Shown here: piece by piece, positions 50,749 to 59,779 of the stretch | Layout of the letters: each line of letters starts with the position of its first letter | How positions within the stretch are numbered: the first letter of the stretch is position 1 | Assembly (NCBI RefSeq): GCF_001955715.1 | Contig: NZ_CP019239.1 | Span: 2,046,001 to 2,110,000, forward strand | Source of the DNA: Rhodoferax saidenbachensis | GTDB lineage: Bacteria; Pseudomonadota; Gammaproteobacteria; Burkholderiales; Burkholderiaceae_C | DNA length: 64,000 nucleotides | Direction: 5' to 3' | Program-made: the position numbers and the translations under genes | The notes under the pieces: generated by a model | What the model saw: the letters and a program-made list of their open reading frames with translations, nothing else | Databases searched by the model: none | Told to the model about the DNA's origin: nothing

Positions 50749-52098
50749 TTAACCCAGCTTCTTCACCAACACCTGGCTCTTGCGATCCCAGTTGTACTTG
50801 CGCTTGCGTGCCTCGGGCAGCCATTCAGGGTCTACCTGCACAAAACCGCGTTTGATGAACCAGTGCATGGTGCGCGTGGTCAGCACAAAGATGCTGTCCA
50901 GCCCGGCGGCCTTGGCGCGTTGCTCAACACGTTTCAACACGCGCTCGCCATCGCCCTGGCCCTGCACATCGGGTGACACGGTGAGCGCCGCCATCTCGGC
51001 CGTTTTGGCTTCGGGGTAGGGATAGAGCGCCGCGCAGGCGAAGATCACGCCGTCATGTTCGATGATGGTGTAGTTGCCCGCATCACGCTCGATCTCGGTG
51101 CGGCTGCGCTTGACCAGCGTGCCGTCGCGCTCAAACGGCTCGATCAGTTGCAGGATGCCGCCCACGTCTTCTTCGGTGGCTTCGCGCAGGCTCTCCAGCT
51201 TTTCGTCCACCACCATGGTGCCAATGCCGTCGTGCACATACACCTCCAGCAGGATGGCGCCGTCCACCGAGAACGGAATGATGTGGCTGCGCTCCACGCC
51301 GGCCTTGCAGGCCTTGACGCAGTGCTGCAAGTAGAAAGCGGTATCGGTCGGCTGGTTGGCGGCAGGCAGGGCCTTGAGCAGTTTTTCCGCAGCGGCCAGG
51401 GGCAGCTCGGTGTCGATAGGGTTGTCTTCGCTGGCGGGCTGCGTCGGGTCCGTACGGATGCCGGGCACTTCGGTCAAAAAGATCAGCTTGTCGGCCTGCA
51501 ACGCAGTGGCAACAGAGGTAGCCACCTCTTCCATGCTCAGGTTAAACGCCTCACCGGTGGGAGAGAAGCCAAACGGCGACAGCAGCACCATGGCGCCCAT
51601 GTCCAGTGTGCGGGTGATGCCCGCAATGTCCACCTTGCGTACCAGTCCGCTGTGCTGGAAATCAATACCATCGACGATGCCCACGGGGCGTGCGGTGATG
51701 AAGTTGCCAGAAATGACGCGCACCGTGGAGTCGGCCATGGGCGTGTTGGGCAGGCCCTGACTGAATGCCGCTTCAATCTCGTAACGCAATTGGCCCGCCG
51801 CCTCCTGCGCGCAGTCCAGCGCCACTTCATCGGTAATACGGATGCCGTGGCTGTATTTGGGCGTGTGGCCTTTGGCCTTGAGCTGTTCGTTCACCTGGGG
51901 GCGAAAACCGTGCACCAGCACGATTTTCACGCCCATGCTCTGGATCATCGCCAGGTCTTGCGCCAGGCTTTGCAGCTTGCCGGCGGCAATGGCTTCCCCA
52001 GCGATACCCACCACAAAAGTCTGGTTGCGGAACTTGTGGATATAGGGCGCGACCGACCGGAACCAGGGGACAAAGGTGAAGTTGAAGACTGAGGTCAT
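50749..52098 (-). CDS. argA: Amino-acid N-acetyltransferase (N-acetylglutamate synthase)
   Basis: A 449-aa two-domain enzyme of the classic ArgA type. Residues about 26-290 are an amino acid kinase fold (FVVGIAGEAI, KIVLVHGFRPQVNEQL, VSGNFITARP, GFSPTGEAFNLS), which binds arginine as feedback inhibitor. Residues 305-449 are a GNAT domain with the acetyl-CoA site VSPDVQGQGDGERVLKRVEQRA and the C-terminal KRGFVQVDPEWLPEARKRKYNWDRKSQVL. It makes N-acetylglutamate, the first step of arginine synthesis. Divergent from hrpA across a 76-bp gap. Confidence 0.95.
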   Translation of the reverse strand: MTSVFNFTFVPWFRSVAPYIHKFRNQTFVVGIAGEAIAAGKLQSLAQDLAMIQSMGVKIVLVHGFRPQVNEQLKAKGHTPKYSHGIRITDEVALDCAQEAAGQLRYEIEAAFSQGLPNTPMADSTVRVISGNFITARPVGIVDGIDFQHSGLVRKVDIAGITRTLDMGAMVLLSPFGFSPTGEAFNLSMEEVATSVATALQADKLIFLTEVPGIRTDPTQPASEDNPIDTELPLAAAEKLLKALPAANQPTDTAFYLQHCVKACKAGVERSHIIPFSVDGAILLEVYVHDGIGTMVVDEKLESLREATEEDVGGILQLIEPFERDGTLVKRSRTEIERDAGNYTIIEHDGVIFACAALYPYPEAKTAEMAALTVSPDVQGQGDGERVLKRVEQRAKAAGLDSIFVLTTRTMHWFIKRGFVQVDPEWLPEARKRKYNWDRKSQVLVKKLG

Positions 52099-52174
52099 GC
52101 GGTCGGGGTGGCTGGAGGGCGGTGGAGTGGGGCGTTGGCTGGGATAATCCTTGATTCTCTACGAAGTTATTGCC

Positions 52175-55100
52175 TTGACAGCCACGCCCCTCAAAATCGA
52201 ATTCCCGGAAACCTTGCCCGTGTCGGGCAAACGCGACGAAATCATGGATGCTATTCGCCAGCATCAGGTCGTCATCGTCTGTGGGGAAACCGGGTCGGGC
52301 AAAACCACGCAGCTCCCCAAGATCGCCTTGGCGATGGGCCGGGGCAAGCTCAACTACCCAGAAGGCCAGCGCGGCAAGCTGATCGGGCACACGCAGCCAC
52401 GCCGTATTGCCGCCTCATCGGTGGCCAAACGCATTGCCGAAGAGCTGAAGACGCCGCTGGGCGATGTGGTGGGCTTCAAGGTGCGGTTTCAGGACCGTCT
52501 CTCCAAGGACGCTTCCGTCAAGCTGATGACGGACGGCATCTTGCTGGCCGAGACGCAGACCGACCCGCTGCTGAACAACTACGACACCATCATCATCGAC
52601 GAGGCGCACGAACGTTCGTTGAACATCGATTTTTTGCTGGGTTACCTGCGCCAGATACTGCCGCGCAGGCCAGACCTGAAGATCATCGTCACCTCGGCCA
52701 CGATTGATGCACAGCGTTTTGCGGACCACTTCGCAAGCAAGAAGGGCCCTGCACCCGTGATCATGGTGTCTGGTCGCATGTTCCCGGTGGAGCAGCGTTA
52801 CAGGCCATTCGAGGAAAGCCGCGAATACGACCTGAACAACGCGATTGCCGATGGCGTGGACGAGCTGTGGCGTGATCCGCACAACCAAGGGGACATCCTG
52901 GTCTTCCTGCCCGGTGAGCGCGAGATCCGTGAGGCGGCAGACCATTTGCGCAAACACCTCAGCCATAGCCCGGTGATGCGCAATGCCGAAGTGCTGCCGC
53001 TGTTTGCGAGGCTGAGCCCGGCCGAGCAGGACCGTATTTTTGACGGCCACACCGGGCGGCGCATTGTGCTGGCGACCAATGTGGCCGAAACATCGCTCAC
53101 GGTTCCAGGCACAAGATACGTCATTGATGCAGGTACAGCGCGCGTGAAGCGCTACAGTTTTCGTAGCAAGGTGGAGCAGTTGCTGGTCGAACCGATCAGC
53201 CAAAGCTCGGCGAATCAGCGCGCCGGGCGCTGCGGTCGGGTTGCCAACGGCATTTGCATTCGCCTGTACGACCAAAAGGACTTTGACGGACGGCCGCGTT
53301 TTACAGATCCCGAAATCCTGCGCAGCTCGCTGGCGGGCGTCATCCTGCGGATGAAGTCGCTGCATCTGGGCATCGTCGAGGACTTTCCGTTTCTGGAGCG
53401 TCCATCGGGCCGCGCAATTGCGGACGGTTACCAGTTGCTCAATGAGCTGGGCGCGGTGGACGAAGCGAATGAGCTGACACAGCTTGGCGGCGAGTTGTCG
53501 AAGTTGCCGCTGGACCCGCGCGTGGGCCGCATGCTGCTGGAGGCGCGTTCACGCGAAGCGCTGGACGAGGCGCTGGTGATTGCTTCGGCCCTGAGCGTTC
53601 AGGACGTGCGCGACCGACCGATGGAAGCGCAGCAGCAGGCCGATGCAGCGCACCAGAAGTTTGATGATGAGAAGAGCGAGTTCACGGGGTATCTGAAACT
53701 GTGGAAGTGGATCCACGATGCGCGGGGCGAAAAGTCCGTTACCGCGACGACGGGAACAACGGGCCAGCACAAGCTGACCAACCGCCAGTACGAACAGCTG
53801 CTGCGCCAGAACTTCGTCAACATGCGCCGCGTGCGCGAATGGAAAGACATTCACAGCCAATTGCACACAGTGGTTGCCGAGCACAAATGGCGCTTGAACA
53901 CCACGCCCGCCAGCTACGAGCAGTTGCACCTGTCTATGCTGTCCGGCCTGCTAGGCAACATCGGCTGCAAGCTGGAAGAAGGGCAAAACGGCGAGTACCT
54001 GGGTGCGCGCAGCATCAAGTTCTTTGCGCACCCCGGCGCGCACCTGACCAAGAAGCCGGGCAAATGGATCGTCGCAAGCGAACTGGTAGAAACCACGCGC
54101 TTGTTTGGCCGCGGCATTGCGCATATCGAACCGCAGTGGCTCGAAAACGTGGGCGGGCATTTACTCAAAAAGCAATTGCTCGATCCGCACTGGGAAAAGA
54201 AGGCCGCCGAGGTGGTTGCGCTGGAGCGGGCCACGCTGTACGGCATCGTGGTCTACAGCGGACGCAAGGTGAACTATGGCCGTGTCGATATGCATGGCGC
54301 GCGGGAAATCTTTATCCGCGAAGCGCTGGTCGGCAAGGAGTGGGAAACCACTTTGCCGTTCCTGGCTGCGAACCAGAAGCTGATCAAGCAGGTCGAAGAC
54401 CTGGAGCACAAGGCGCGGCGCCAGGACGTGCTGGTGGACGACGAGCTGATCTATGCGTTCTACGACCAGCAACTGCCCGCCGACGTGTGCAGCGGCTACA
54501 GCTTTGAGCGCTGGTACCGCGAAGAGGTCAAGAAGCAGCCGGACTTGCTGAAACTGACCCGTGAAGAGCTGATGCGCCATGAGGCGGCCGGCATTACCAC
54601 CGCCTCGTTCCCGAAGACGATCCGCCTGGGTGGCGTGGACTGCGCCGCCACCTACCTGCACGAGCCTGGCGACGCACGCGACGGCTTGACGGTGACCGTG
54701 CCGCTGTTTGTGCTGAACCAGGTCAACGACGAGCGCTGCGAATGGCTGGTGCCGGGCATGCTCAAAGACAAGGTGCAGGCCTTGCTCAAGACGCTGCACC
54801 AGCGCCCGCGTTCGCGGCTAGTTCCGTTGCCGGAGACCGCCACTAAATTTGCTGAAGCTTTGAATGCGCCCGAGAAATTTGGTGCGGGTGGATTGGTGGA
54901 GGCCGTGCTCAAGCTGGTGCGCGAGGCGACGTCGGTTGACGTTGTCAAAGCAGATATCAAGGTCGACATGCTCAGCCCGCATTTCTTCATGAACTTCCGC
55001 GTGGTGGACGAGCATGGCCGCCAACTGGGGCATGGGCGCAATCTGGGCGCACTGAAGGCCGAACTGGGCAGCCAGGCGCGCGGCGCTTTCCAGGCGCTGG

Positions 55101-56167
55101 CCAGTCTGAAGCTTGCTCAAAACGCCTCCGTTCGGGCTGAGCCTGTCGAAGCCCTTCGACAAGCTCAGGGTGAACGGAGTTTGGAGTCAAATCGGCCTGC
55201 AGCCGCCGTACCACCTGCGCAAGAAGCTCCTAAAAACGTAGCAAATGCAGCACCCAAGGCCGCGCCCCAGAGCAATACGCCGAGCATTCTGGATGGCCGG
55301 TTCACCGCCTGGACCTTTGGCGAACTGCCCGAGCTGCTGGAAATCCGCAAGGGTGGACAGACGCTGATTGGTTTCCCTGCACTGATCGACGCGGGCGATG
55401 CGGTGACGGTGGAAGTGTTTGACGAACCCGAAGTCGCCGCCGCCAAACACCGCGCCGGCCTGCGCCGCCTGTTTGCGATCCAGATCAAGGACGCGCTGAA
55501 GTACCTGGAGAAGAACATCCCCGATCTGCAGAAGATGGCCGTGGCCTACATGAACGTGGGCAAGGCCGACAACGGCAGTGGCGGCGGCACGATCGAAGAG
55601 CTGCGCGAGCAGATCATCGCCGTGGCGCTGGACCGTGCCTTTCTGCTGGACCCGCTGCCCACCGATGAGTTCGCTTTCAAACGCCGCATCGAGGAAGGGC
55701 GCGGACGCCTGACCCTGATCGCCAACGAGGTGGCGCGCATGGCTAGCACCATCCTGCTGGAGTTTGCAACCGCCGCGCGCAAGATCAAGGACACCAAGAA
55801 TGCCGTGGACGCCACCACCGACGCGCAGCAACAACTCAACCGGCTGATCCCCAAGAAGTTTTTGCAAGCCACGCCGTGGGACCGTCTGCAGCATCTGGCC
55901 CGTTATCTGAAAGCCATCACGCTGCGCCTGGAAAAATACCGCGCCGACCCGGCCCGCGATGCGGCCCGCCTGACCGAGCTGCGTCCGCAGGAGCAGCGCT
56001 ACTGGCGCCTGGTGGCGGAGCGCAAGGGCGCGGTGGACGAGCGCATGACCGAGTTCCGCTGGCTGCTGGAGGAGCTGCGCGTCAGCTTTTTTGCCCAGGA
56101 GCTGCGCACGCCGCAGCCCGTCAGTGTGAAGCGGCTGGAAAAAGCATGGGCACAGCTGTCAAGCTAA
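52175..56167 (+). CDS. hrpA: ATP-dependent RNA helicase HrpA, with two in-frame repeats
   Basis: A 1330-aa DEAH-box helicase. Motif I GETGSGKTTQ (37-46), Ia HTQPRRIAA, II DEAH (about 142-145), III TSATID, then TNVAETSLTVPGTRYVIDAG and QRAGRCGRV (motifs V and VI), followed by the HA2, OB-fold and DUF3418 C-terminal regions (LTEL...WLLEELRVSFFAQELRTPQPVSVKRLEKAW at the end). It remodels RNA and ribosome complexes and may act on stalled translation. The likely start is TTG at 52175 (MTATPLKIEFPE), as in relatives; a TTG at 52151 would add eight residues. At about 985-1025 a repeat A copy (SVRAEPVEALRQAQGER) and then a repeat B copy lie in frame between the helicase core and the C-terminal part. 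Confidence 0.93.
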   Translation: MTATPLKIEFPETLPVSGKRDEIMDAIRQHQVVIVCGETGSGKTTQLPKIALAMGRGKLNYPEGQRGKLIGHTQPRRIAASSVAKRIAEELKTPLGDVVGFKVRFQDRLSKDASVKLMTDGILLAETQTDPLLNNYDTIIIDEAHERSLNIDFLLGYLRQILPRRPDLKIIVTSATIDAQRFADHFASKKGPAPVIMVSGRMFPVEQRYRPFEESREYDLNNAIADGVDELWRDPHNQGDILVFLPGEREIREAADHLRKHLSHSPVMRNAEVLPLFARLSPAEQDRIFDGHTGRRIVLATNVAETSLTVPGTRYVIDAGTARVKRYSFRSKVEQLLVEPISQSSANQRAGRCGRVANGICIRLYDQKDFDGRPRFTDPEILRSSLAGVILRMKSLHLGIVEDFPFLERPSGRAIADGYQLLNELGAVDEANELTQLGGELSKLPLDPRVGRMLLEARSREALDEALVIASALSVQDVRDRPMEAQQQADAAHQKFDDEKSEFTGYLKLWKWIHDARGEKSVTATTGTTGQHKLTNRQYEQLLRQNFVNMRRVREWKDIHSQLHTVVAEHKWRLNTTPASYEQLHLSMLSGLLGNIGCKLEEGQNGEYLGARSIKFFAHPGAHLTKKPGKWIVASELVETTRLFGRGIAHIEPQWLENVGGHLLKKQLLDPHWEKKAAEVVALERATLYGIVVYSGRKVNYGRVDMHGAREIFIREALVGKEWETTLPFLAANQKLIKQVEDLEHKARRQDVLVDDELIYAFYDQQLPADVCSGYSFERWYREEVKKQPDLLKLTREELMRHEAAGITTASFPKTIRLGGVDCAATYLHEPGDARDGLTVTVPLFVLNQVNDERCEWLVPGMLKDKVQALLKTLHQRPRSRLVPLPETATKFAEALNAPEKFGAGGLVEAVLKLVREATSVDVVKADIKVDMLSPHFFMNFRVVDEHGRQLGHGRNLGALKAELGSQARGAFQALASLKLAQNASVRAEPVEALRQAQGERSLESNRPAAAVPPAQEAPKNVANAAPKAAPQSNTPSILDGRFTAWTFGELPELLEIRKGGQTLIGFPALIDAGDAVTVEVFDEPEVAAAKHRAGLRRLFAIQIKDALKYLEKNIPDLQKMAVAYMNVGKADNGSGGGTIEELREQIIAVALDRAFLLDPLPTDEFAFKRRIEEGRGRLTLIANEVARMASTILLEFATAARKIKDTKNAVDATTDAQQQLNRLIPKKFLQATPWDRLQHLARYLKAITLRLEKYRADPARDAARLTELRPQEQRYWRLVAERKGAVDERMTEFRWLLEELRVSFFAQELRTPQPVSVKRLEKAWAQLSS
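55128..55177. repeat. Dispersed palindromic repeat family A, in frame within hrpA
   Basis: A 50-bp palindrome lacking the 9-10 bp centre of the intergenic copies: CCGTTCGGGCTGAGCCTGTC joins directly to TTCGACAAGCTCAGGGTGAA. It encodes SVRAEPVEALRQAQGERS without a frameshift. Confidence 0.92.
55186..55247. repeat. Dispersed repeat family B, in frame within hrpA
   Basis: TCAAATCGGCCTGCAGCC, CTGCGCAAGAAGCTCCTAAA and AACGTAGCAAATGC in family B order, nine bases after the repeat A copy. It encodes a Pro/Ala-rich linker (SNRPAAAVPPAQEAPKNVAN). Confidence 0.82.
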
Positions 56168-56190
56168 CCAACGATTCAGGAGGAGGGTGA

Positions 56191-57687
56191 ATGAACGCAG
56201 AACCGCAGCCATTGCACACAGAGGCAGGCCCGGAAAATACCAGCGAACCGATCGGTGAGGTGGACGCGCAGCCTGCCGCAGCGGTCAACGCGGAAGCCGT
56301 GCCAAGCCTGTCACTATGGGTCTGGATACGCGAGGGCCTGCGCACTGCCGCGCTGCTGCAACCCCAAACAGGCCGCAGTGCACCCACGCCCTGGCAATTG
56401 CTGTTGCTGCTGGTACTGGCGTCCGCCCTGCAAACCGGGCTGTCTCGGTTCGAAGTGGACGGTGCGGCACAGTTTTCGCTGGCGGGTTGGCTGTACCCGT
56501 GGTGCATCACCAGCTTTTTGGTTTTCATGGTCTGGGCGGCATGCACGGTGGGCCGGCGCGCGTCAGATCCACCGCAGCCCGTGGCCGCATGGCTGGGCCT
56601 GTGGACCGTGGCCAGTCTGCCGCTCAGCCTGCTGGGTATCCTGATGGGCGCGTTGGCGGTGCATGCGTGGCTGCCGGACTGGTGGTACAGCGGGGCCTGG
56701 GCTGCATGGGCACTCTATGGGCTGATGTGGGTGTGGCTGATTGCGATCCTGGTGCGGGTCACGCTGACGGTGGTCGCCTCAGGCATGGCGCGCGCAGGTC
56801 TGGTCGCTGGTTTGGTACTGCTGCAGGCCTTTGCGACCTGGCAGGTCAATGACAGCCGCCCCTGGCAGGCTGATTACGCTACGCAGGCACAGAACGAAAC
56901 GCCCACCCTGAAACTCAGCCAGTTGGTGTTTGAAAACCAGCAGGTCTTGTTGGACAAAGGCTTGGAGGCGCTCAGACCCGGCACGCCCGGGCGGGTGAAT
57001 GTGTTTGGACTCGTGTTTGCACCCTATGCGCAAGATGTATTTTTGCGTGAGTCCGGCATGGTGGCCGGTGTGCTGCAGGACCGGTTTGACGCCAAGGGCC
57101 GGGTGCTGCAACTGGTCAACCACCCCGGCGCGACAGAAACCATTCCCTGGGCCACCAACCAGAACCTGGAAGACGCGATAACCGCCATGGCCAAGGTGAT
57201 GGACCGTGAGCGCGATGTGCTGGTTCTCTACCTGACCTCGCACGGTGGCTCAGACTTTCGCCTGGCCGCGTCTCACTGGCCGCTGGAGGTGGATGAGCTC
57301 ACGCCGCAGATGCTGCGCAAGATGCTGGACAACGCAGGCATACGCAACCGGGTGATTGCCGTATCGGCCTGTTACTCAGGTGGCTGGATAGAACCATTGG
57401 CCTCGGATACCACACTGGCCATGACCGCTGCAGACGCCACCCACACATCGTACGGCTGTGGCAAAAAATCGGAGCTCACCTTCTTTGGCCGTGCCATGTT
57501 TGACGAGCAGTTGCGCAAGACGCATTCGTTCGAGCAGGCGTTCCAGAACGCCGTGCCCGTCATTGCCCAGCGCGAAGTTGAAGGCAAGAAAACCGACGGT
57601 TTTTCCAACCCGCAGATATCCGTAGGTGCCGGCATACGGCCGGTGCTGCTGCAACTGGAAAAAGCCCTGGAGCCTCCTGCCAAGTAA
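56191..57687 (+). CDS. Membrane-bound C13 (legumain/caspase-fold) family peptidase
   Basis: A 498-aa protein. A 40-residue cytoplasmic N-terminus is followed by about five membrane spans (70-85, 99-120, 133-157, 167-190, 199-216) and a C-terminal cysteine peptidase domain (about 235-490). The catalytic dyad is visible: H351 in YLTSHGGSD and C394 in VSACYSGGW, preceded by the hydrophobic strands DVLVLYLTSHG and RVIAVSACYSGG expected for the clan CD caspase/legumain fold. Substrate unknown; such membrane-tethered clan CD enzymes are little studied in bacteria. Ribosome binding site CAGGAGGAGGG is very strong. It is 23 bp downstream of hrpA and may be cotranscribed. Confidence 0.85.
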   Translation: MNAEPQPLHTEAGPENTSEPIGEVDAQPAAAVNAEAVPSLSLWVWIREGLRTAALLQPQTGRSAPTPWQLLLLLVLASALQTGLSRFEVDGAAQFSLAGWLYPWCITSFLVFMVWAACTVGRRASDPPQPVAAWLGLWTVASLPLSLLGILMGALAVHAWLPDWWYSGAWAAWALYGLMWVWLIAILVRVTLTVVASGMARAGLVAGLVLLQAFATWQVNDSRPWQADYATQAQNETPTLKLSQLVFENQQVLLDKGLEALRPGTPGRVNVFGLVFAPYAQDVFLRESGMVAGVLQDRFDAKGRVLQLVNHPGATETIPWATNQNLEDAITAMAKVMDRERDVLVLYLTSHGGSDFRLAASHWPLEVDELTPQMLRKMLDNAGIRNRVIAVSACYSGGWIEPLASDTTLAMTAADATHTSYGCGKKSELTFFGRAMFDEQLRKTHSFEQAFQNAVPVIAQREVEGKKTDGFSNPQISVGAGIRPVLLQLEKALEPPAK

Positions 57688-57732
57688 GCCCCTGCGCTGC
57701 CACTACACTGTGGCAAAGAAGAGGAGACAGCT

Positions 57733-59253
57733 ATGGCCCAAGTCGCCACAGAAGGCGTGGTATTCCCTACCGCCTCCGACGGATCACGCAGCACCACCCG
57801 CACGGGCGCTGAAATCCTGGCAGCCGCCTTGCGGCCGCTGGACCCGGACCAGGCGGACGCGGCCCTGCGTGAGAACCACTGGCGCCGTACCTACCCCACC
57901 TACTTCCGCACATTGGTGCAAGGCGCCTTGCCCTCGGCAGAACTGGTGTTGGCCAGTGCGCGTGCAGGTCTGGACGCCGCCTGGAGCAGCATGCGCTGGG
58001 AGCAGGAGAGGCAGCAGATGTCCCTGCACAACGGACTGGCCACCCATACTCCGCATTTCCAGACCCTGAGCCTGCGTGGCAAGGGCGACGCGGCCGTCAC
58101 GCCATGGACGGTGCCGCTGGATGGTGAACAACTCAGCGGCGAGCGCCTGCGCATGAAAATTGCCGACTGGCTGGCGCGCGGCATCATCGAACCGTCGGCG
58201 GCCAGCGCGCTGGAGCGCTGCCTTGCGCACCCCGAATGGTTTGACCTGTCCGACCGCACCATGGTGCTGCTGGGCGCTGGCAGTGAGGCCGGGCCACTGC
58301 GCTGGCTGACCCGCTGGCGCGCCAACGTGGTGGCGGTGGACATCAACCGCCCCGAAGTCTGGCAACGCATTGCCGACATTGCCTTGGCGGGCAACGGCAC
58401 GCTGCAGATTCCGCTGCGCAACGGCAACGGTGTGGTCAGCACCGACGACTGGATGGCCCGCGCGGGTGCCAACCTGATCACCGAGGCACCCGGCATTGCT
58501 GCGTGGATCACCGGGTTTTCCGGCCCGCTGGATGTGGCTTCGCTGGCCTATCTGGATGGCGAGCGCCATGTGCGTGTAGCCATGGGCATGGACATGGTGG
58601 TGCAGGCTGCTTGCGTGGCCAATCCGCATACCACACTGGCTTTTCTGGCCACCCCCACCGACATGTTTGCCGTGGCACGCGAAACGGCGCAGGCCGCCAT
58701 GGATGCCTACAAAGAGCGGCCACTGACCAGCCGCACGCTGCAAAGCTCATTGCACCTGGCCACTGGCGACCGCTTTTTCCAGCCGAATATCGAAGAGTTC
58801 GTGCGTGGCCCCAACGGCGTGCAGTACGGCGTGGCCGACAGCATGGTGATCGAGCAGGGGCCGAACTATGCGCTGGCCAAACGCCTGCAGCAGTGGCGCG
58901 CGCTGATTGCGCGGGCGGCGGGCCACCGCGTGTCGCTGAACGTGGCGCCCAGTACCACCACGGTATCGGTCACCAAAAACCCGCTGTTGGCTGCCGGTTT
59001 TGCCGGGGCCAGCAGTTTTGGCCTGGAGGTGTTTGAGCCCGAAACCACCAACGCCCTGATGGCCGCCCTGTGGGTACACGACCTGCGCAGCGACCAGTCC
59101 GCCGCCAACCCGGCCCGGCCCCTGGCGCACCCACTGGAGCTGTTTATGGACAACGCCTGCCACGGCGGGCTGTGGCGCAGCGCCTATCTGCCACGCTCGG
59201 CCCTGCCCATGGCGGCGGCGCTGGGCTGGGTGCGCAAGCGTTTTACGGCCTGA
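57733..59253 (+). CDS. Conserved protein of unknown function with a Rossmann-like motif
   Basis: A 506-aa soluble protein. A nucleotide-binding-like turn VLLGAGSEAGPLRWLTRWRANVVAVDINRPEVW at 178-210 resembles the start of an NAD(P)- or SAM-binding Rossmann fold, with an acidic residue at the end of the second strand. The remainder, for example GMDMVVQAACVANPHTTLAFLATPTDMFAVA, HRVSLNVAPSTTTVSVTKNPLL and HPLELFMDNACHGGLWRS, forms no family I can name. I recall uncharacterised relatives in other bacterial groups. Ribosome binding site GAGGAGACA. Followed after 12 bp by a GNAT gene, so the two may act together. Confidence 0.7.
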   Translation: MAQVATEGVVFPTASDGSRSTTRTGAEILAAALRPLDPDQADAALRENHWRRTYPTYFRTLVQGALPSAELVLASARAGLDAAWSSMRWEQERQQMSLHNGLATHTPHFQTLSLRGKGDAAVTPWTVPLDGEQLSGERLRMKIADWLARGIIEPSAASALERCLAHPEWFDLSDRTMVLLGAGSEAGPLRWLTRWRANVVAVDINRPEVWQRIADIALAGNGTLQIPLRNGNGVVSTDDWMARAGANLITEAPGIAAWITGFSGPLDVASLAYLDGERHVRVAMGMDMVVQAACVANPHTTLAFLATPTDMFAVARETAQAAMDAYKERPLTSRTLQSSLHLATGDRFFQPNIEEFVRGPNGVQYGVADSMVIEQGPNYALAKRLQQWRALIARAAGHRVSLNVAPSTTTVSVTKNPLLAAGFAGASSFGLEVFEPETTNALMAALWVHDLRSDQSAANPARPLAHPLELFMDNACHGGLWRSAYLPRSALPMAAALGWVRKRFTA

Positions 59254-59265
59254 GGCGCTCAACAC

Positions 59266-59724
59266 GTGTTGGACTACAGACTGCGCGCGCCCCAGGCCGC
59301 GGACTATGCCGCCATCACATCCTGGGTGCCAGACGCGGCAGCCTGTTTGCGCTGGGCCGGGCCGCGCATGTCTTTTCCGTTCGCTGCGGCAGACCTGCCG
59401 ACATTGCTGACCATGGAGTCCAGCCACAGCTATTGCCTGGCGCGGGGAGATGCACTGGCGGTAGGGTTTGGACAGCATTGGGTCAACCGTCCCGGTGCGG
59501 TGCATGTGGGGCGTATTCTGGTATCGCCCCAGGTGCGTGGGCAGGGACTGGGCCGGGTGCTGGTGGAGCAATTGTTGGCGCGCGCCTTGCAAGTGAGCGG
59601 CGTCGATACGGTTACCCTGCGTGTGTACCGGGACAATGGGGCGGCGCTGGCGCTGTACACCAGCTTGGGTTTTGCACAGGTTACAGCCGAGTCCAATGCA
59701 GAAATGTTCTTTATGCAGCGCTAG
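59266..59724 (+). CDS. GNAT family N-acetyltransferase
   Basis: A 152-aa acetyltransferase starting with GTG 12 bp after the preceding gene. The acetyl-CoA loop reads ILVSPQVRGQGLGRVLVEQLL (Q/R-x-x-G-x-G/A) and the C-terminal motif VYRDNGAALALYTSLGF is typical of RimI/small-molecule GNATs. Substrate unknown. The N-terminal substrate-binding part (RLRAPQAADYAAITSWVPDAAACLRWAG) is related to amino-sugar or aminoglycoside-type acetyltransferases only loosely. Confidence 0.85.
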   Translation: MLDYRLRAPQAADYAAITSWVPDAAACLRWAGPRMSFPFAAADLPTLLTMESSHSYCLARGDALAVGFGQHWVNRPGAVHVGRILVSPQVRGQGLGRVLVEQLLARALQVSGVDTVTLRVYRDNGAALALYTSLGFAQVTAESNAEMFFMQR

Positions 59725-59779
59725 TGCTGCGGGTGTTATCCGTCACAATCCAGCCGAATAGGACAGGGAGAAAGTTCTG

